Shown here piece after piece: positions 28,984-39,706 of a stretch of DNA of 64,000 bases. The DNA is taken from contig OX596336.1 of the NCBI GenBank assembly GCA_951394405.1, positions 3,844,001 to 3,908,000 of the forward strand, given 5' to 3'. The notes under the pieces were generated by a model. It was given only the letters and a program-made list of their open reading frames with translations. It did no database searches and had not been told where the DNA came from. This stretch comes from Coprinellus micaceus (lineage: Eukaryota > Basidiomycota > Agaricomycetes > Agaricales > Psathyrellaceae). Made by a program: the position numbers and the translations under genes. Each line of letters opens with the position of its first letter. Position 1 is the first letter of the stretch.

Positions 28984-30426
28984 TCAAGCCAAGGTCTTGG
29001 GGATGCCATTGGCATTAAGCAGAGACTCCTGGGGAGCAAGGGCCCTAGGTCCATCGCCGACCTTGGTGTGGATCAAGCCCTTGACGGAGCCGACCTCCCA
29101 CTTGTTGGCGACCTTATCGTTGAAGCCCTCAGGGATCTTGGCGTGGATGTTCACGTCCTGCACTGATCCACCGAAGACACCAAGAACATCCTTGAACTCT
29201 CCAGCACTCTGAGGGAAGTAAGCGAGGACGAGCTGGATGATCTCTTTGATATCCTTCTCCCGTGCGTAGATGACCGCGTTCGGGCCGGCGTCGTAGGTAT
29301 ACGCAGCCTTGTATCCCTCGCCATTCTCCACGCTCAACCTGTTGAGCTCGACGATCACACTGATGATCGCGCGGCTGACGTCGTTCATATAGAAGATGGG
29401 GGGTTCGGTGTCAAGGCAGACGGCGTGGAAGGAGTTGCTATCGGCCATGGTGATCCTCGCGAAGGTGTCGAAGTCCTTGTTCTTGATCGCTGTCGTGATC
29501 GCCGCCATGCGAGCGGGGACGACATCCTTGATACGGTGCTGGAGGAGGTTGGAGGTCTCGACGGTACGCTGCATGCCGCTGGTCGAGGAAGTACCCTTCT
29601 TGGTGTCGCTGACGACGCAGATGAGGGCATGGATATCGGGCCAGTGGGATTGGGGAGCGACTTCGATGGCGAGAGAGTCGGAGCCATCGGCCAGCTTGCC
29701 CTGCTCCCAGGCGACGAAGCCACCATAGAGAGATCGGCAGGCGGAGCCAGAGCCTTGGCGGGCTATAAGAGAGAGGGTGGAAGGAGAGACGACCGGAGGA
29801 ACGAGGGAGTAGAGCTGGGCGAGTGAGGAAACGAGGGCGGCGAAGCCGGAGGCGCTGGAGGCCAAACCAGCAGCAGTGGGGAAGTTGTTATAGGATGCGA
29901 TGTGTACCTTGTACTCGGAGAGCTGGCGGAGGGTGGTCAAAAATCTGAGACAACAGAAGGGCGGTATCTCTCATACCTTTGGTGCAGAGGCGTCCTTGTC
30001 CTCGATAACTTCCTTCCTCAGCTTCTTCATCTCTCGGATGCAAGTCTCCAATCGTCCTCCAGGCTTGATCTCATCCTCCTTGCCGTTCAGCCACAGGGTA
30101 TCTTTGGTGAAGGAAGGGTCGGCGCGCGAGGTGGTGGTACTCCGGAGGTGGTCCTGGTCGAGAGTGACGGAGAGCGAGGAGTTGGTGGGCAAGATGAGCT
30201 TGGTATCACGCTTGCCCCAGTACCTAGAGGATCGAGAACGTAGCCAGTGCAATCATCAACAGGATCACAGCCATTCCGAGGGGGGAATTGGAAGGCGATA
30301 ATGAGGGAAATGAGAAGAGAGCAAGACGTGCGATCAGCTCATGATCGTCAAGACTAAGATGAGGACCACGCACTTGATCACGGCAATGTTCACTGGCGCC
30401 GATGCAGTTGCCTGGTAGACCGACAT
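28984..30426 (-). CDS. MVD1: mevalonate diphosphate decarboxylase
   Basis: 412 residues in three exons: 30426-30374, 30223-29977, 29922-28984. Converts mevalonate-5-diphosphate plus ATP to isopentenyl diphosphate, the last step of the mevalonate pathway that feeds ergosterol and terpenoids. N-terminus MSVYQATASAPVNIAVIKYWGKRD and NSSLSVTLD are typical. VHIASYNNFPTAAGLASSASGFAAL is the GHMP-kinase-like ATP-binding loop. GSGSACRSLYGGFVAW and the C-terminal YTYDAGPNAVIY complete the family pattern. For exon 3 the acceptor at 29923-29924 was chosen because it restores the frame as ...SAPK|LSEYKVHI; an earlier AG would shift frame. Confidence 0.95.
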
Positions 30427-31039
30427 TTTGCGTCTATAAACGGGTGTGTGCGTGGGTTCTGGAGATGATATTCTGCCTGAGCATTAGACCACTAGCGCAG
30501 GGATAGGAGTCGTACATGAAGATCGATGGTATCTGCCCTCGTTCTGGGGGTATTCAAATACCCAGCAGTCGATCCAATGAGGGAATGGGAAGGGAGTAAT
30601 GTGAACCAGAGGTCCGGTGGGTGAAGAGATGAAGAAGGATTTGGAAGACCCGCGTAGGCCCAAGTGATCGTACGTTTCCGCTGATTATTGTTTGCCTAGC
30701 GCCTATAAAAACGCGTCGCCGGCATCTTTTGTGGACGCGTCGGGCGTCCATTTGATTGGCTTCTACCCTCGGAGTGGGGGGCAACGGCAGAGGATGCTCA
30801 GCGGAACCGTGGATGTACTCTAGCGGCAGGTATACGCATATGTACAGGGTAACTTCGTACCAGGGTAAAGCATCGCACAGCTGACGGTCGCAGGGGGTGC
30901 GATCAGCGTCCGCAGACGATTGTCAATGAGGTGGTGGCCCCAGCCTAGACGTCAACTTCCCTGGGGTCACAATCGCGGTCCGGAGATTCTACGTGGGTGT
31001 ATTGGCCAAATTCACTAGAAAGCGGAGGCGGAAGAGCCT
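30427..31039. other. intergenic; MVD1 promoter side
   Basis: 613 bp. Holds ACGCGTC-type boxes on both sides of 30715-30745, the kind of MluI-like element sometimes found in fungal promoters. No gene is supported. Confidence 0.35.
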
Positions 31040-32851
31040 CTATATGTAATCATGCTCGAGTGTGTGGAGGATGGACTCTCGAACGCCTAAATTGAAATCC
31101 CAAGAATCGAACTCGTCGTCCGTGTTCCAGTCGCTATCCTCGTCTCCCAGCTGCGGCGATTGTCTGGAGTCTTCTCCCCGGGTGACGCTGAGCTGCACCT
31201 TTGTCTCCCGCTGACCTGTGTCACCTTCATTGTCATGAGATCGTTCAAATGGCCCTCCAGCATTCATAGCGCTTGAGAAAGATCGCCGCATAGGTTGGGA
31301 TAGAGTGGCGGACTGTACGAGATTGATGGTATGGAGATGGGGAATCAATGCTTCACAGAATTCGCCAGGCTTCGCGAGACCCTCTAGGGCTGGGAGGATA
31401 CCTCGATCCTCGAAATTAACGCAATCCAACGTGAGGACCCTTAACCAGGGAAAGTAACTCGGCAAGAGCTCCTCCAACGTCGAGCTCGAGATGGTGACTG
31501 CGTGAAGCCGGAATCGATGCAATGTGAGCTCGCAGCTGGATCTACTGACGTATGCACCAATATATCCCTCCCAGTGATAGGCGCTGCAGCCAGCGGTGCG
31601 CCAGGCAAACCCAGCAACTTCGAAGCTGATGTCGAGTTCAGCGAGGATGGGCGTTTCGAGCTGCAGAAGGATTTCGAGGGCTTTGGGGTTGGCTTGGCGC
31701 AGTCGCAGAACCTTCAGCCTGGGGAGGACGATGCCGTTCTCTGAAGCAGAGTCATCTGCGAACTCGTGACGGGAATAGCCCAATGACGACGACTTGAGGT
31801 GGATTGTCAAGGTCTGTATGTTGACGCATGGGCGAAGGGTGCGTGCAACAACATCGTAGTGCCAGTCGCAATCGAGAGTGAGGCTCGTTAGCCGGGTAAG
31901 GGTGGATTGAGGGATAAACAGCCTTCGCTGATCTGCCCTTGGGCTACTTGGAGAGATGTGGTATTTATACCCTGGGACGTGGAGGTGCAGAGACTTGACT
32001 GGGGGCAGCCTGCGGAAGATTTGGTCGACTTCCTCGTAGGGCTGCGAATCCATCTCCCACTGCGTGTTGACAACTAACCGAAGGGACTTGAGCTTATCCC
32101 AAGGACTAGGTTTCCCGGTACTTGAAAGAATCACCCGTTTGGTGAGGGATAGTAGACAACGTGAAGTAGGGCAGGACAGGGTAAGGTGGTCTAACCGGGA
32201 TCCTTCCAGTAGCTGCCTGGTCAGGCTGGGGGCGGTGAAATCGCAGATGAGGTCTTCTTCGACCCAACAGACCTGATGGTATGGGGAGCAAACCACGAGC
32301 GACTTCGGCATGGTACCTGCACGGGCGAACCATGCCTCAACCTTGTCGTACACGTGGGGTGTGAAGCGAGTTCTAACTTCGAGGGAGCTCCAAAGGTAAT
32401 GGTGGGCCAGCGCTGCCTCTCTCCATGTCCTGCACACGAGACACAGGTTGAATAGGCGTTTCATGCATTCTGAGCTCATCCCAGGGGCAATGGAAGCTTC
32501 AAATATTTGCCCGAGGACTTCGAGAGGAAGCTGGTGGATGGCAGGGTCGGCGGTAGGGAAGGTGGCTGCATCTAGAGTTTCCTTGAACTCGATCTGGAGA
32601 GAATCGTCGACCTTGAGTACGGTACCCATGCCCCCGGGCACAGGCTGCGAGGGGGTACTCCCCTCGGTGTGTGGAGAAGATGGACCAGACCCCATGGTGA
32701 TGGTTGAAAGCAAGGGGCTGAATAAACGCAGAGTGGGGATCCCGGTTTCAACGCCCGCGTGCACTGGCACGTGTCGACCACTGATAAGAGCGGCAGATTG
32801 GCGCCTGGCGCGAGGAAGACTGGACTGGATTTCGGTCTCTACAAACCACAT
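31040..32851 (-). CDS. F-box protein, LRR-like (F1)
   Basis: 603 residues from the first ATG, or 551 from the ATG at 32695 (MGSGPSSPHTEG), which may be the real start because the preceding 52 residues are unremarkable. F-box proteins bind Skp1 and bring substrates to an SCF ubiquitin ligase. The F-box is IHQLPLEVLGQIFEAS...CLVCRTWREAALAHHYLWSSLEV. The rest is a run of leucine-rich strands (LKSLRLVV, SLTLDCDW, LPRLKVLRLRQ, LAELDISF) characteristic of irregular LRRs. The C-terminus is acidic (DEDSDWNTDDEFDSWDF). It lacks the N-terminal coil of its neighbours and is the most divergent of the ten. Head-to-head with F2. No intron. Confidence 0.8.
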   Translation of the reverse strand: MWFVETEIQSSLPRARRQSAALISGRHVPVHAGVETGIPTLRLFSPLLSTITMGSGPSSPHTEGSTPSQPVPGGMGTVLKVDDSLQIEFKETLDAATFPTADPAIHQLPLEVLGQIFEASIAPGMSSECMKRLFNLCLVCRTWREAALAHHYLWSSLEVRTRFTPHVYDKVEAWFARAGTMPKSLVVCSPYHQVCWVEEDLICDFTAPSLTRQLLEGSRLDHLTLSCPTSRCLLSLTKRVILSSTGKPSPWDKLKSLRLVVNTQWEMDSQPYEEVDQIFRRLPPVKSLHLHVPGYKYHISPSSPRADQRRLFIPQSTLTRLTSLTLDCDWHYDVVARTLRPCVNIQTLTIHLKSSSLGYSRHEFADDSASENGIVLPRLKVLRLRQANPKALEILLQLETPILAELDISFEVAGFAWRTAGCSAYHWEGYIGAYVSRSSCELTLHRFRLHAVTISSSTLEELLPSYFPWLRVLTLDCVNFEDRGILPALEGLAKPGEFCEALIPHLHTINLVQSATLSQPMRRSFSSAMNAGGPFERSHDNEGDTGQRETKVQLSVTRGEDSRQSPQLGDEDSDWNTDDEFDSWDFNLGVRESILHTLEHDYI

Positions 32852-33207
32852 TTCTTCGCATGCGACCCTCTCCCCGAGGTGACGACCGGTGGGTACATAT
32901 AAGCTGTCCGCAATACCGGACCCATCTGCGGATAAATTGAAGACTCTACCTAATACCTATCGCATTGCTATGATCGCCATCATGGGTTCCATGCACCTCA
33001 GAATGTTAAGTATGGTTTCCGTCGAAAAACTGAACAAGGTCGCAGGCATGGTGTCGTCAGCAGGTCGAGGTGGTGGTGGTCGTTGAAGGGAAGATCATTG
33101 CCAGCTTGGGTTTCCTCCTTGACGCCGGAGGTCGGAGCAAGATGAAGCCGCGCTTGTTTTTCCCATCAATTTCAGGGTTTCCTCATCGCCAATCTTCACC
33201 GCAAGCC
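32852..33207. promoter_or_regulatory. shared spacer between divergent F-box genes F1 and F2
   Basis: 356 bp between two oppositely oriented start codons; presumably holds both promoters. No clear TATA box. Confidence 0.35.
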
Positions 33208-34738
33208 ATGACCCCCGATGAACGACTCTCGTACCTCCTGTCCAATAACGAGGCTCCAAGTTCGCTCGAAATTGCAAGCATGCGCCATGAACTCGCAGTC
33301 CGAAGGAACACCATAGCGGAGCCCGAAAAGCTTTCTACCGAATGTCGGATGTACGAATCGCTCCTGGCTCCTCTACGTTGCCTCAACGTCCCACCAGAGG
33401 TCATGGGCGAGATATTTGGCCATGTGGTTGGAGACTGCCGCTCAGACAAAATGGCGGAACAGGTGCAGGTCATCTGTCTCGTCTGTAGAAGCTGGCGGCA
33501 GGCAGCCTTGGCAACTCCGAGGTTGTGGGCCACCTTGGAAGTGAGATCGGTCGAAGGGCGAACAACCTTTGGCAAGGTCAGGACATGGATCTCTCGCGCT
33601 GGTGCTGTCCCGAGGAAGCTCGGCATCAACGCAGGGTTCATGGAGAGCCCCCCGTGTGACGAAGACTGCCCGTTGCGCAAACCAGAGCTAGTGATGCTAC
33701 TCGCCGAAGCTCCAATTCAGCACTTCTCAATCCGAAACGAGTACGCGAAGTGTCTCGAGCACCTCTTCGATGCCGTTACGGTGCACCGACCTTGGAATTG
33801 CATGGAGTCATTGCGAGTGGACCTCTGGGAATGGAGGGAGCTAGACGAATCCTTCAACGATGACGAGGAACCGAAGTTCCATGTTTTCCATCGGTTTCCG
33901 AAGTCTCTGGCGTCTCTCCATCTTGGGCTCCCGCGACTAGAGTATAGGCAGACGACAGCAGCCCTGCGCCCTCTGTCTTTGCCGGACCTCACCCAACTAT
34001 ACCTCAAGTGCGAATCCGAGTCGTGGGTCCTCAGGAGTTTGGAAGGGTGCCCCAACTTGGAGACGGTCGTCCTCAACTTCAACGAACGCTTGCTCAAAAG
34101 CAACGGTAATGATACAGCGAGACGCGCTTTCCCGAAACTGCGTACATTGCGGCTCCAGCATCTCATCGGTCACCAACAGGATTCCCGAATCTTACGGCTG
34201 ATGGAGTGCCCGTCCTTGACCCAGCTGGATATCAATTTTGGAACCAGGTTCGAAAGCGAAGCACATTGAACAGGATCCAGATATGGTGGGGTTTGCGGAG
34301 GATTTCATCCAGTTCGTCAGGCAGTCACATTGCGTGGACAACCTGCAAGTCTTTCGGCTCAACGACTGCCACATCAGCGTTGCGGGGCTGATCCCTATCT
34401 TCCGTGAGGTCCACTCTATCCAGCATCTCATCATAGAAGACGTCTGCGTTGATGGGTCACTCTTCGAGCACATTCAAGACGAGAAGCTGCTCCCTCGCCT
34501 CCAGGTTCTTGACGTCCTCGACGCAATGCCTAACTTTGACTACTGGAAGGTAGTCGAACTCGTCAGGAGGAGGAACGACCCAGGTGAAGAGGGGGAGGGG
34601 GAGGGCCCACCCGCCATTCAAGTCAACACGAAGATCACCATTCCTACTGCCCAACTCGAAGAGCACGACCTGCGGTTGGATGCGCTGAGGGACGGAGGGG
34701 TAAAAATAACGTTAAAGTTGGGGGATATCGTGTACTAA
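33208..34738 (+). pseudogene. F-box protein with a frameshift (F2)
   Basis: Starts MTPDERLSYLLSNNEAPSSLEIAS. Then comes a predicted short coil, the F-box (LNVPPEVMGEIFGHVV...VICLVCRSWRQAALATPRLWATLEV), WISRAGAVPRKLG and LRR-like strands. The frame ends with TGA at 34267-34269, while the homologous C-terminal half (IEQDPDMVGFAEDFIQFVRQSHC...) is open in the +1 frame from about 34238. A one-base indel near 34255 explains this. An intron would have to be about 31 nt, too short for this genome. Belongs with F5 and F6 by the WISRAG..PR and CPL...LL motifs. Sequencing error possible. Confidence 0.7.
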
Positions 34739-35017
34739 GGGGAGAAAAGGGTTTACTGTTGACTTGAACCTTGAACTCCTTCGATTCGTGGAGATCGAAG
34801 AACAATGGTGTCCGATATAGGAGTGGAGCCGTAGTCGACGATGCAATATTACAGGAGCCGAACTTCAGGCATGGGCGCTCTCGGGCGGCAATCATCAACT
34901 TTGCCACGTTTATTTGAAGCTTCATAATTGCGGCGCTTCGAGTTGCCCGATGGCCGACCCTGACAGGTATATATAACTGAATGGGGCTGCGAACAAGGTT
35001 TCCCTTTCCCCACCACG

Positions 35018-36245
35018 ATGAAGCCACCCAGGGAGCCTCGGTATGCCAGCGCACAAGGGCCTCTCTACGCCGGGATCGTTGTGCTCTCAATCCTGGCATG
35101 CACCGTTCGACCCTCACCCTTTCGACAGCTTCTCTTCTTCCCTATCCTTGGTTTGACCGCGTTCTACTTCTACACGAAGACGGAGGATATCATGATGGAT
35201 TTTAGCAATGCAGCGTTCATTGCGATGAACATCTTCATGATGTCCGACTTCCTCCTCCTCACTGATGTGCAGAACGAGCTGCGCCGAAAAGACCAGCGCG
35301 CAGACTCGCCCATCTCCAAAGCGCCGTTCTTTGAGAGGCTAAAATGGGGATTCGACCTATTCTCATCGAATAGGGGCATTGGCTGGGAACACGAACCTAC
35401 CGCCCACCTCCCGCGATGGACCCCAGCTATAACACGATTGGGTGGGGTAGCGCAGCAGCTACAGGGATTTATAGGGATCGGCGCGATGTATGTCGCCTCT
35501 GAAATCCTCTTCGTAATCAATCCGAGCTTCAAAACGGACGGTGCCCCATTCCATTCGCAGCCGTGGTGGTTGTGGCCAAGCGTCTTAGCGCATGTCCTGG
35601 CGGCGAGATGTGGGATAACGGGGGTTTATTTGATTGCTGGGGCCGTTTCCATTGGACTCGGTCTCTCCGATCCGGGTCAGTGGCCTCCCCTGTTCGGGTC
35701 GTTCCTCGACGCGTACACAGTCCAGAATGTGTGGGGGTAAGTGTCCACCTTTCCCCAAGTTCTTACATTCTGACGAAGTATATCCCTCTTTGTACAGGCG
35801 CGTCTGGCATCAGATGTTCAGACGGTTCATCCTGGCGCACGCCAACTTCGTCGTCAAATTTGTTCGGCCAGCCAGCAAAACCACCCGCGGCATCATGAAG
35901 CTCTTCACAGCCTTCTTCATCTCATCCCTCGCCCACTACTTCATCGATAGCATGGCGCTGGAGACCCTGAATCAATACGGGTCGTTCAAGTTCTGGATGT
36001 CGCAAGTCGTTGGGATCAGCCTCGAGTCCGTGTTCATATACCTTTTCCGAAGGACAGGGGCTCGAGTTCCATGGTGGCTAGGGAGAGCGATGGGGTATGT
36101 TTGGGTGCTTGCCTGGTTCTCCGTGACTGTGCCTTTCTGGGTCGAACCGGTAATCCGTGCAGGATTCTTGGAAAATGGGTTGCATTTTCCCCTGATGCGG
36201 ACCGTTGGGGAGAGCATTAGAAATCAACTAGGAATAGAAGGTTAA
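35018..36245 (+). CDS. wax-synthase-like membrane acyltransferase
   Basis: 388 residues, exons 35018-35736 and 35798-36245. Several hydrophobic segments (GIVVLSILACTV, LLFFPILGLTAFYFY, YLIAGAVSIGLGL, ISSLAHYFI, WVLAWFSVTVPFWV) mark a polytopic membrane protein. RVWHQMFRRFI and TAFFISSLAHYFIDS match the wax-synthase/MBOAT-like domain, with the HxxxD-like histidine. In fungi this family includes O-acetyltransferases that decorate terpenoids and polyketides as well as wax-ester synthases. The substrate cannot be told from sequence. It sits alone between F-box genes; no synthase or P450 is next to it. Confidence 0.8.
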
Positions 36246-36563
36246 CAGGAACTGCTAGAGCTATCGTAAATTTTATTGGCGTGGATACGAATGCAAAGCT
36301 CTCGTTTTGTTAGGCATACTAGTACGACGGGGAGATTATCGATTAGCGCCGGTAGGACCGGGCCCTTTGTGTGACCATGCCGCCATCAGTTGCAAGCATC
36401 GCCCCCTTGCTCTTGACCACCACCATCCTGTCGAGTTTAGTGCTATTCTGTTCCTCCCTCTGAAACGCATTCACCCTCTGCTGAGTACCGATTTCCGAGA
36501 GGCTTGGCCACACCGCCCATCCTCCGTCTTCCAACAGATATTCGCCCAGAAACCGAGTCTTTC
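36246..36563. other. intergenic spacer before F3
   Basis: 318 bp. The open frame of F3 extends a further 20 codons upstream of its ATG without another ATG; nothing else is seen. Confidence 0.35.
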
Positions 36564-38105
36564 ATGGATCCGCAGAGACTCGACCAACTCTCATCCAGCA
36601 ACAGCTCCCTTCACCCCCTCGAACTATCCCTTCTTCGGAGCGATGTACAATCGCGCGAGGAAGTTATCAAACGACTAGAAGCTCAGCTTCAAGCGCTCAA
36701 ATCTGAATGTCAGGCTCGCAAATTGCTGCTTTCGCCCCTGCGCCGGTCGGTTCTACCCCCAGAACTTCTTGGGGAAATTTTCTGGCGCACTCTGGAAGTT
36801 TCGGGGGTGGAGACGTCGAAGCAGGTAATAGACATATGTCTCGTCTGTAAGGCGTGGCGAAATGCAGCATTGGCCACTCCTCCCCTGTGGACCGAAATCA
36901 AGATTCGGGCGAAAGGACGTGTGGAATTCCCGAAGGTCAGCATCTGGTTGTCACGCTCTGGCGTCATCCCTAAAAGGGTTTCCATCGATGCGTCAAACTC
37001 TTCCATACACCCTCATCTTGAGTGCCCCCTGTCTTCTCCCAAGCTAGCGCACATGCTTGCGGAAGGAGCACGGCTCGAATCACTCTCTCTCAAGTGCGAC
37101 TACCCAAGGTGCTTCAACAACCTCTTCAGTATGGCCAACGCTATCGAGACAAAAGGGTCTCGACCCTGGGATACGTTGCAGTCCCTGAACGTGGATGCTG
37201 ATTACGCCTGGGACGATTGGGGCGGTAGTGGAATTGACTTTTTGCCCCTTCTCCCGCAGTCGCTCTCCTCATTATCCATCCACATTCCTGACCCGGACTT
37301 CCTACCAATGGGCATATCTCCTCCAGAGCCTTTCTCCTTTCCTTCGCTTTCAACGATCCAAATCCAATGTGAATTCCCGGTTGCTTGGATGCTCAACACA
37401 CTGGAGTCATGCCCGAACCTTGAAGACGTCACCCTTGACTTCAACAACTCGTGCCCACAAAATGGAGATGAAGTCCCTTTCGACGAAAATATACGTTCCT
37501 TTCCCAAATACCGAGCCTTCAAGCTGTACGGACTTTACTACCCTTATGTCGGCAGCACGGAAATTCTTCGTTTCCTCTCCATGCCCTCACTCGTCGAGCT
37601 GCACATCGGCTTCGAACGTGGATCTGACGAAATCTCCGATTTGGACATGCCTGACATCGGCGCCAACGTCGCTCAATTTTCCAAGCAATCCAACGAATTT
37701 GTGGCCCTCGATACGTTACGCTTGTCCCAGATGGCCATATCGAGCACGGGGCTGAACTCCATTTTCCGACCACTCCCTTCGGTCGCTCACCTGATCTTGG
37801 ACGACATCGAGATCCATGACGGGTACCCGATTATCGAGGACCTTGTACTCCCCCGTCTTCGGGTCCTGGAGGTCCTCAACCTCCCCGATGGCGATTTCGA
37901 TCGCTCTGAGTCATTTTACGCTTTCATCGAGAGAAGGAGTCCTCGGAGATATCTGGAAACCTCAAGCAATCCAAGTAGAACAATCGCTTCCATTCAGCAA
38001 GCCGAGATATCTATCCCGCAGCGGAAGCGACCGTCAGCTAAGGATTCTCGCTACATGGAAAGGTTAAAGGAAGATGGTGTAGATTTCTCTCTTACCTTCC
38101 TGTAG
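36564..38105 (+). CDS. F-box protein, LRR-like (F3)
   Basis: 513 residues, no intron. Subfamily I: MDPQRLDQLSSSNSSLHPLELSLLR, a short amphipathic coil (about residues 30-55), then F-box VLPPELLGEIFWRTLEVSG...IDICLVCKAWRNAALATPPLW (about 63-109). The following 370 residues are irregular leucine-rich repeats (SLSSLSIHIP, LSTIQIQC, LEDVTLDFNN, LDTLRLSQMAIS, LRVLEVLNLP). Likely an SCF substrate receptor. The ATG was chosen because the same MDxQRL start is kept in F8-F10. Mirror partner of F8 in the array. Confidence 0.85.
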   Translation: MDPQRLDQLSSSNSSLHPLELSLLRSDVQSREEVIKRLEAQLQALKSECQARKLLLSPLRRSVLPPELLGEIFWRTLEVSGVETSKQVIDICLVCKAWRNAALATPPLWTEIKIRAKGRVEFPKVSIWLSRSGVIPKRVSIDASNSSIHPHLECPLSSPKLAHMLAEGARLESLSLKCDYPRCFNNLFSMANAIETKGSRPWDTLQSLNVDADYAWDDWGGSGIDFLPLLPQSLSSLSIHIPDPDFLPMGISPPEPFSFPSLSTIQIQCEFPVAWMLNTLESCPNLEDVTLDFNNSCPQNGDEVPFDENIRSFPKYRAFKLYGLYYPYVGSTEILRFLSMPSLVELHIGFERGSDEISDLDMPDIGANVAQFSKQSNEFVALDTLRLSQMAISSTGLNSIFRPLPSVAHLILDDIEIHDGYPIIEDLVLPRLRVLEVLNLPDGDFDRSESFYAFIERRSPRRYLETSSNPSRTIASIQQAEISIPQRKRPSAKDSRYMERLKEDGVDFSLTFL

Positions 38106-38338
38106 AATATTGGAGCCACGGTTGCTCCGGACAGACTTACCTTTACCCCAGCCCTACTTGGTACACTTTCTGGAACATCTCTCTCTAGTTGGCAAATTTG
38201 TTTATCCAGGTTACGATTGTCGCGGCGTCGTCTGATAGGGTTAGCCGCTTACGTTACGGGCTCCCACAAACCTATATCTACCGTTCGCAAAGCCTCATAG
38301 CATTCCCATTGACCACCTACCCACCCCCTTTTACCCCA

Positions 38339-39706
38339 ATGTCTAATAAGCAATTTCTCATCTCTCCCACTACCACCGCCGCTCGACCACCTCTGCCGAG
38401 TGATCCCAATTCCCCTTGGCGGAACTCGGGCGTACCCATTGAGGTATGGGGAGAGGTCTTCCGCGAGGTTATCGCAGATACCAAGCTGAAGATGGCGGAC
38501 CAAGTCAACGTCTGCTGCCTCGTCTGCAAGGAGTGGAGAGAAGCGGCATTGGCGACGCCCAGATTGTGGACCAACCTTCAAGTCGGTATTGGCACGCGAA
38601 CAACGTTCAGCAAACTCAATAGTTGGCTAACGCGCTCCCGGGCCCTACCAAAAAGAGTCAGGTTGATCGAACTGAGGGGCGCACCCCTCACGCCGTTGGC
38701 TGCCTATGGGGAGGTCGCGAGGTTCCTCGTCGAAGGACCTGTCCTCGAGAAGCTGTGCCTCCAGGTTTACTCGATGCATTCCTTTCAAGATATCATCGAT
38801 CGCATGGAACCACTCTCCACTATCCCCGTGGATCGAGCATGGGATTCGTTGCGGTTCTTCGCTCTGGATATATGCGGCTGGGACGACCCGGAGGACGGGC
38901 CATATCGTCACACGTCATTCCTCCACCTCCCTCTTTCTCTCACCCATCTATCGCTGAACTTACCGTGGTACCGGGACTTTATGGGCGAACAAGAAGATAT
39001 CCCCCCCAGCATCTCACTTCCGAATTTGACCAACCTATACATCGAGTGCGATTGGCCAACAACCTGGGTTCTCAAGACCGTGACATCTTGCCGGGCGGTC
39101 CAGACGTTGACCCTCAGGACGGCAAAAACGCCCCGGGGCCATGATGACGTGCCGTTCAACATGAATCGGCGATACCCCCTGCCCAAGCTGCATACCTTAA
39201 GATTGCGGTCAGATGAGTGGTGGTATACGTACAGCGACGTCCTGCGGCCCCTGGTCCTTCCATCTCTCACTCACCTCGACATAAGCCGGGACAATCGCTA
39301 CGACGCTCCCGAAGAAGAAGCCCCATGGGTCCCCGAGAAGTATGGGGATGACATCGAAACACTGGCGCAACGTTCGGACTCCCTAATCCACCTCCAGCAC
39401 ATTCGTCTCCACTTTCCTAAGGAACGGGGCGGTACAGTAGATTTGGCCCCGATCCTCCGGCGTCTCCCCTTGGTCACACACCTCACCATGGATGACACCA
39501 ACTTCGAGCGTACCCTTTTCCAGCAAGGCTCTCAACTCTTACCCCGACTTCGGTCCCTCGAACTTGTAGGACAGCAACCCGCCTTCGACTACGTCTCGCT
39601 CACCGAGTTCTGCGAGGAGCGTAGGTCCACGCGGCCCGGCTTCATCATCTCTCGCCGCCTTTCCTCCAACTTCAGCGATGAAGAAGACTGGGATATCAAA
39701 ATATGA
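38339..39706 (+). CDS. F-box protein, LRR-like (F4)
   Basis: 455 residues, no intron. Subfamily II: no N-terminal coil; a Ser/Thr/Pro-rich start (MSNKQFLISPTTTAARPPLPSD) leads straight into the F-box VPIEVWGEVFREVI...CCLVCKEWREAALATPRLWTNLQV. LRR-like strands follow (DSLRFFALDI, LTHLSLNLPW, LTNLYIECD, VQTLTLR, LPKLHTLRL). Closest to F7 (VPLEIWGEIFLDVL...LCLVCKEWRDAALAMPKLW), which lies on the opposite strand on the far side of NKAP. Confidence 0.85.
   Translation: MSNKQFLISPTTTAARPPLPSDPNSPWRNSGVPIEVWGEVFREVIADTKLKMADQVNVCCLVCKEWREAALATPRLWTNLQVGIGTRTTFSKLNSWLTRSRALPKRVRLIELRGAPLTPLAAYGEVARFLVEGPVLEKLCLQVYSMHSFQDIIDRMEPLSTIPVDRAWDSLRFFALDICGWDDPEDGPYRHTSFLHLPLSLTHLSLNLPWYRDFMGEQEDIPPSISLPNLTNLYIECDWPTTWVLKTVTSCRAVQTLTLRTAKTPRGHDDVPFNMNRRYPLPKLHTLRLRSDEWWYTYSDVLRPLVLPSLTHLDISRDNRYDAPEEEAPWVPEKYGDDIETLAQRSDSLIHLQHIRLHFPKERGGTVDLAPILRRLPLVTHLTMDDTNFERTLFQQGSQLLPRLRSLELVGQQPAFDYVSLTEFCEERRSTRPGFIISRRLSSNFSDEEDWDIKI

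Noticed and set aside
34245..34280. Intron to explain the F2 frameshift
   Set aside because: The only GT-AG pair gives about 31 nt, shorter than any intron in this window.
28984..36245. Terpenoid gene cluster (MVD1 plus acyltransferase plus methyltransferase)
   Set aside because: MVD1 is a housekeeping gene; there is no terpene synthase, P450 or PKS, and the methyltransferase is 20 kb away among unrelated genes.
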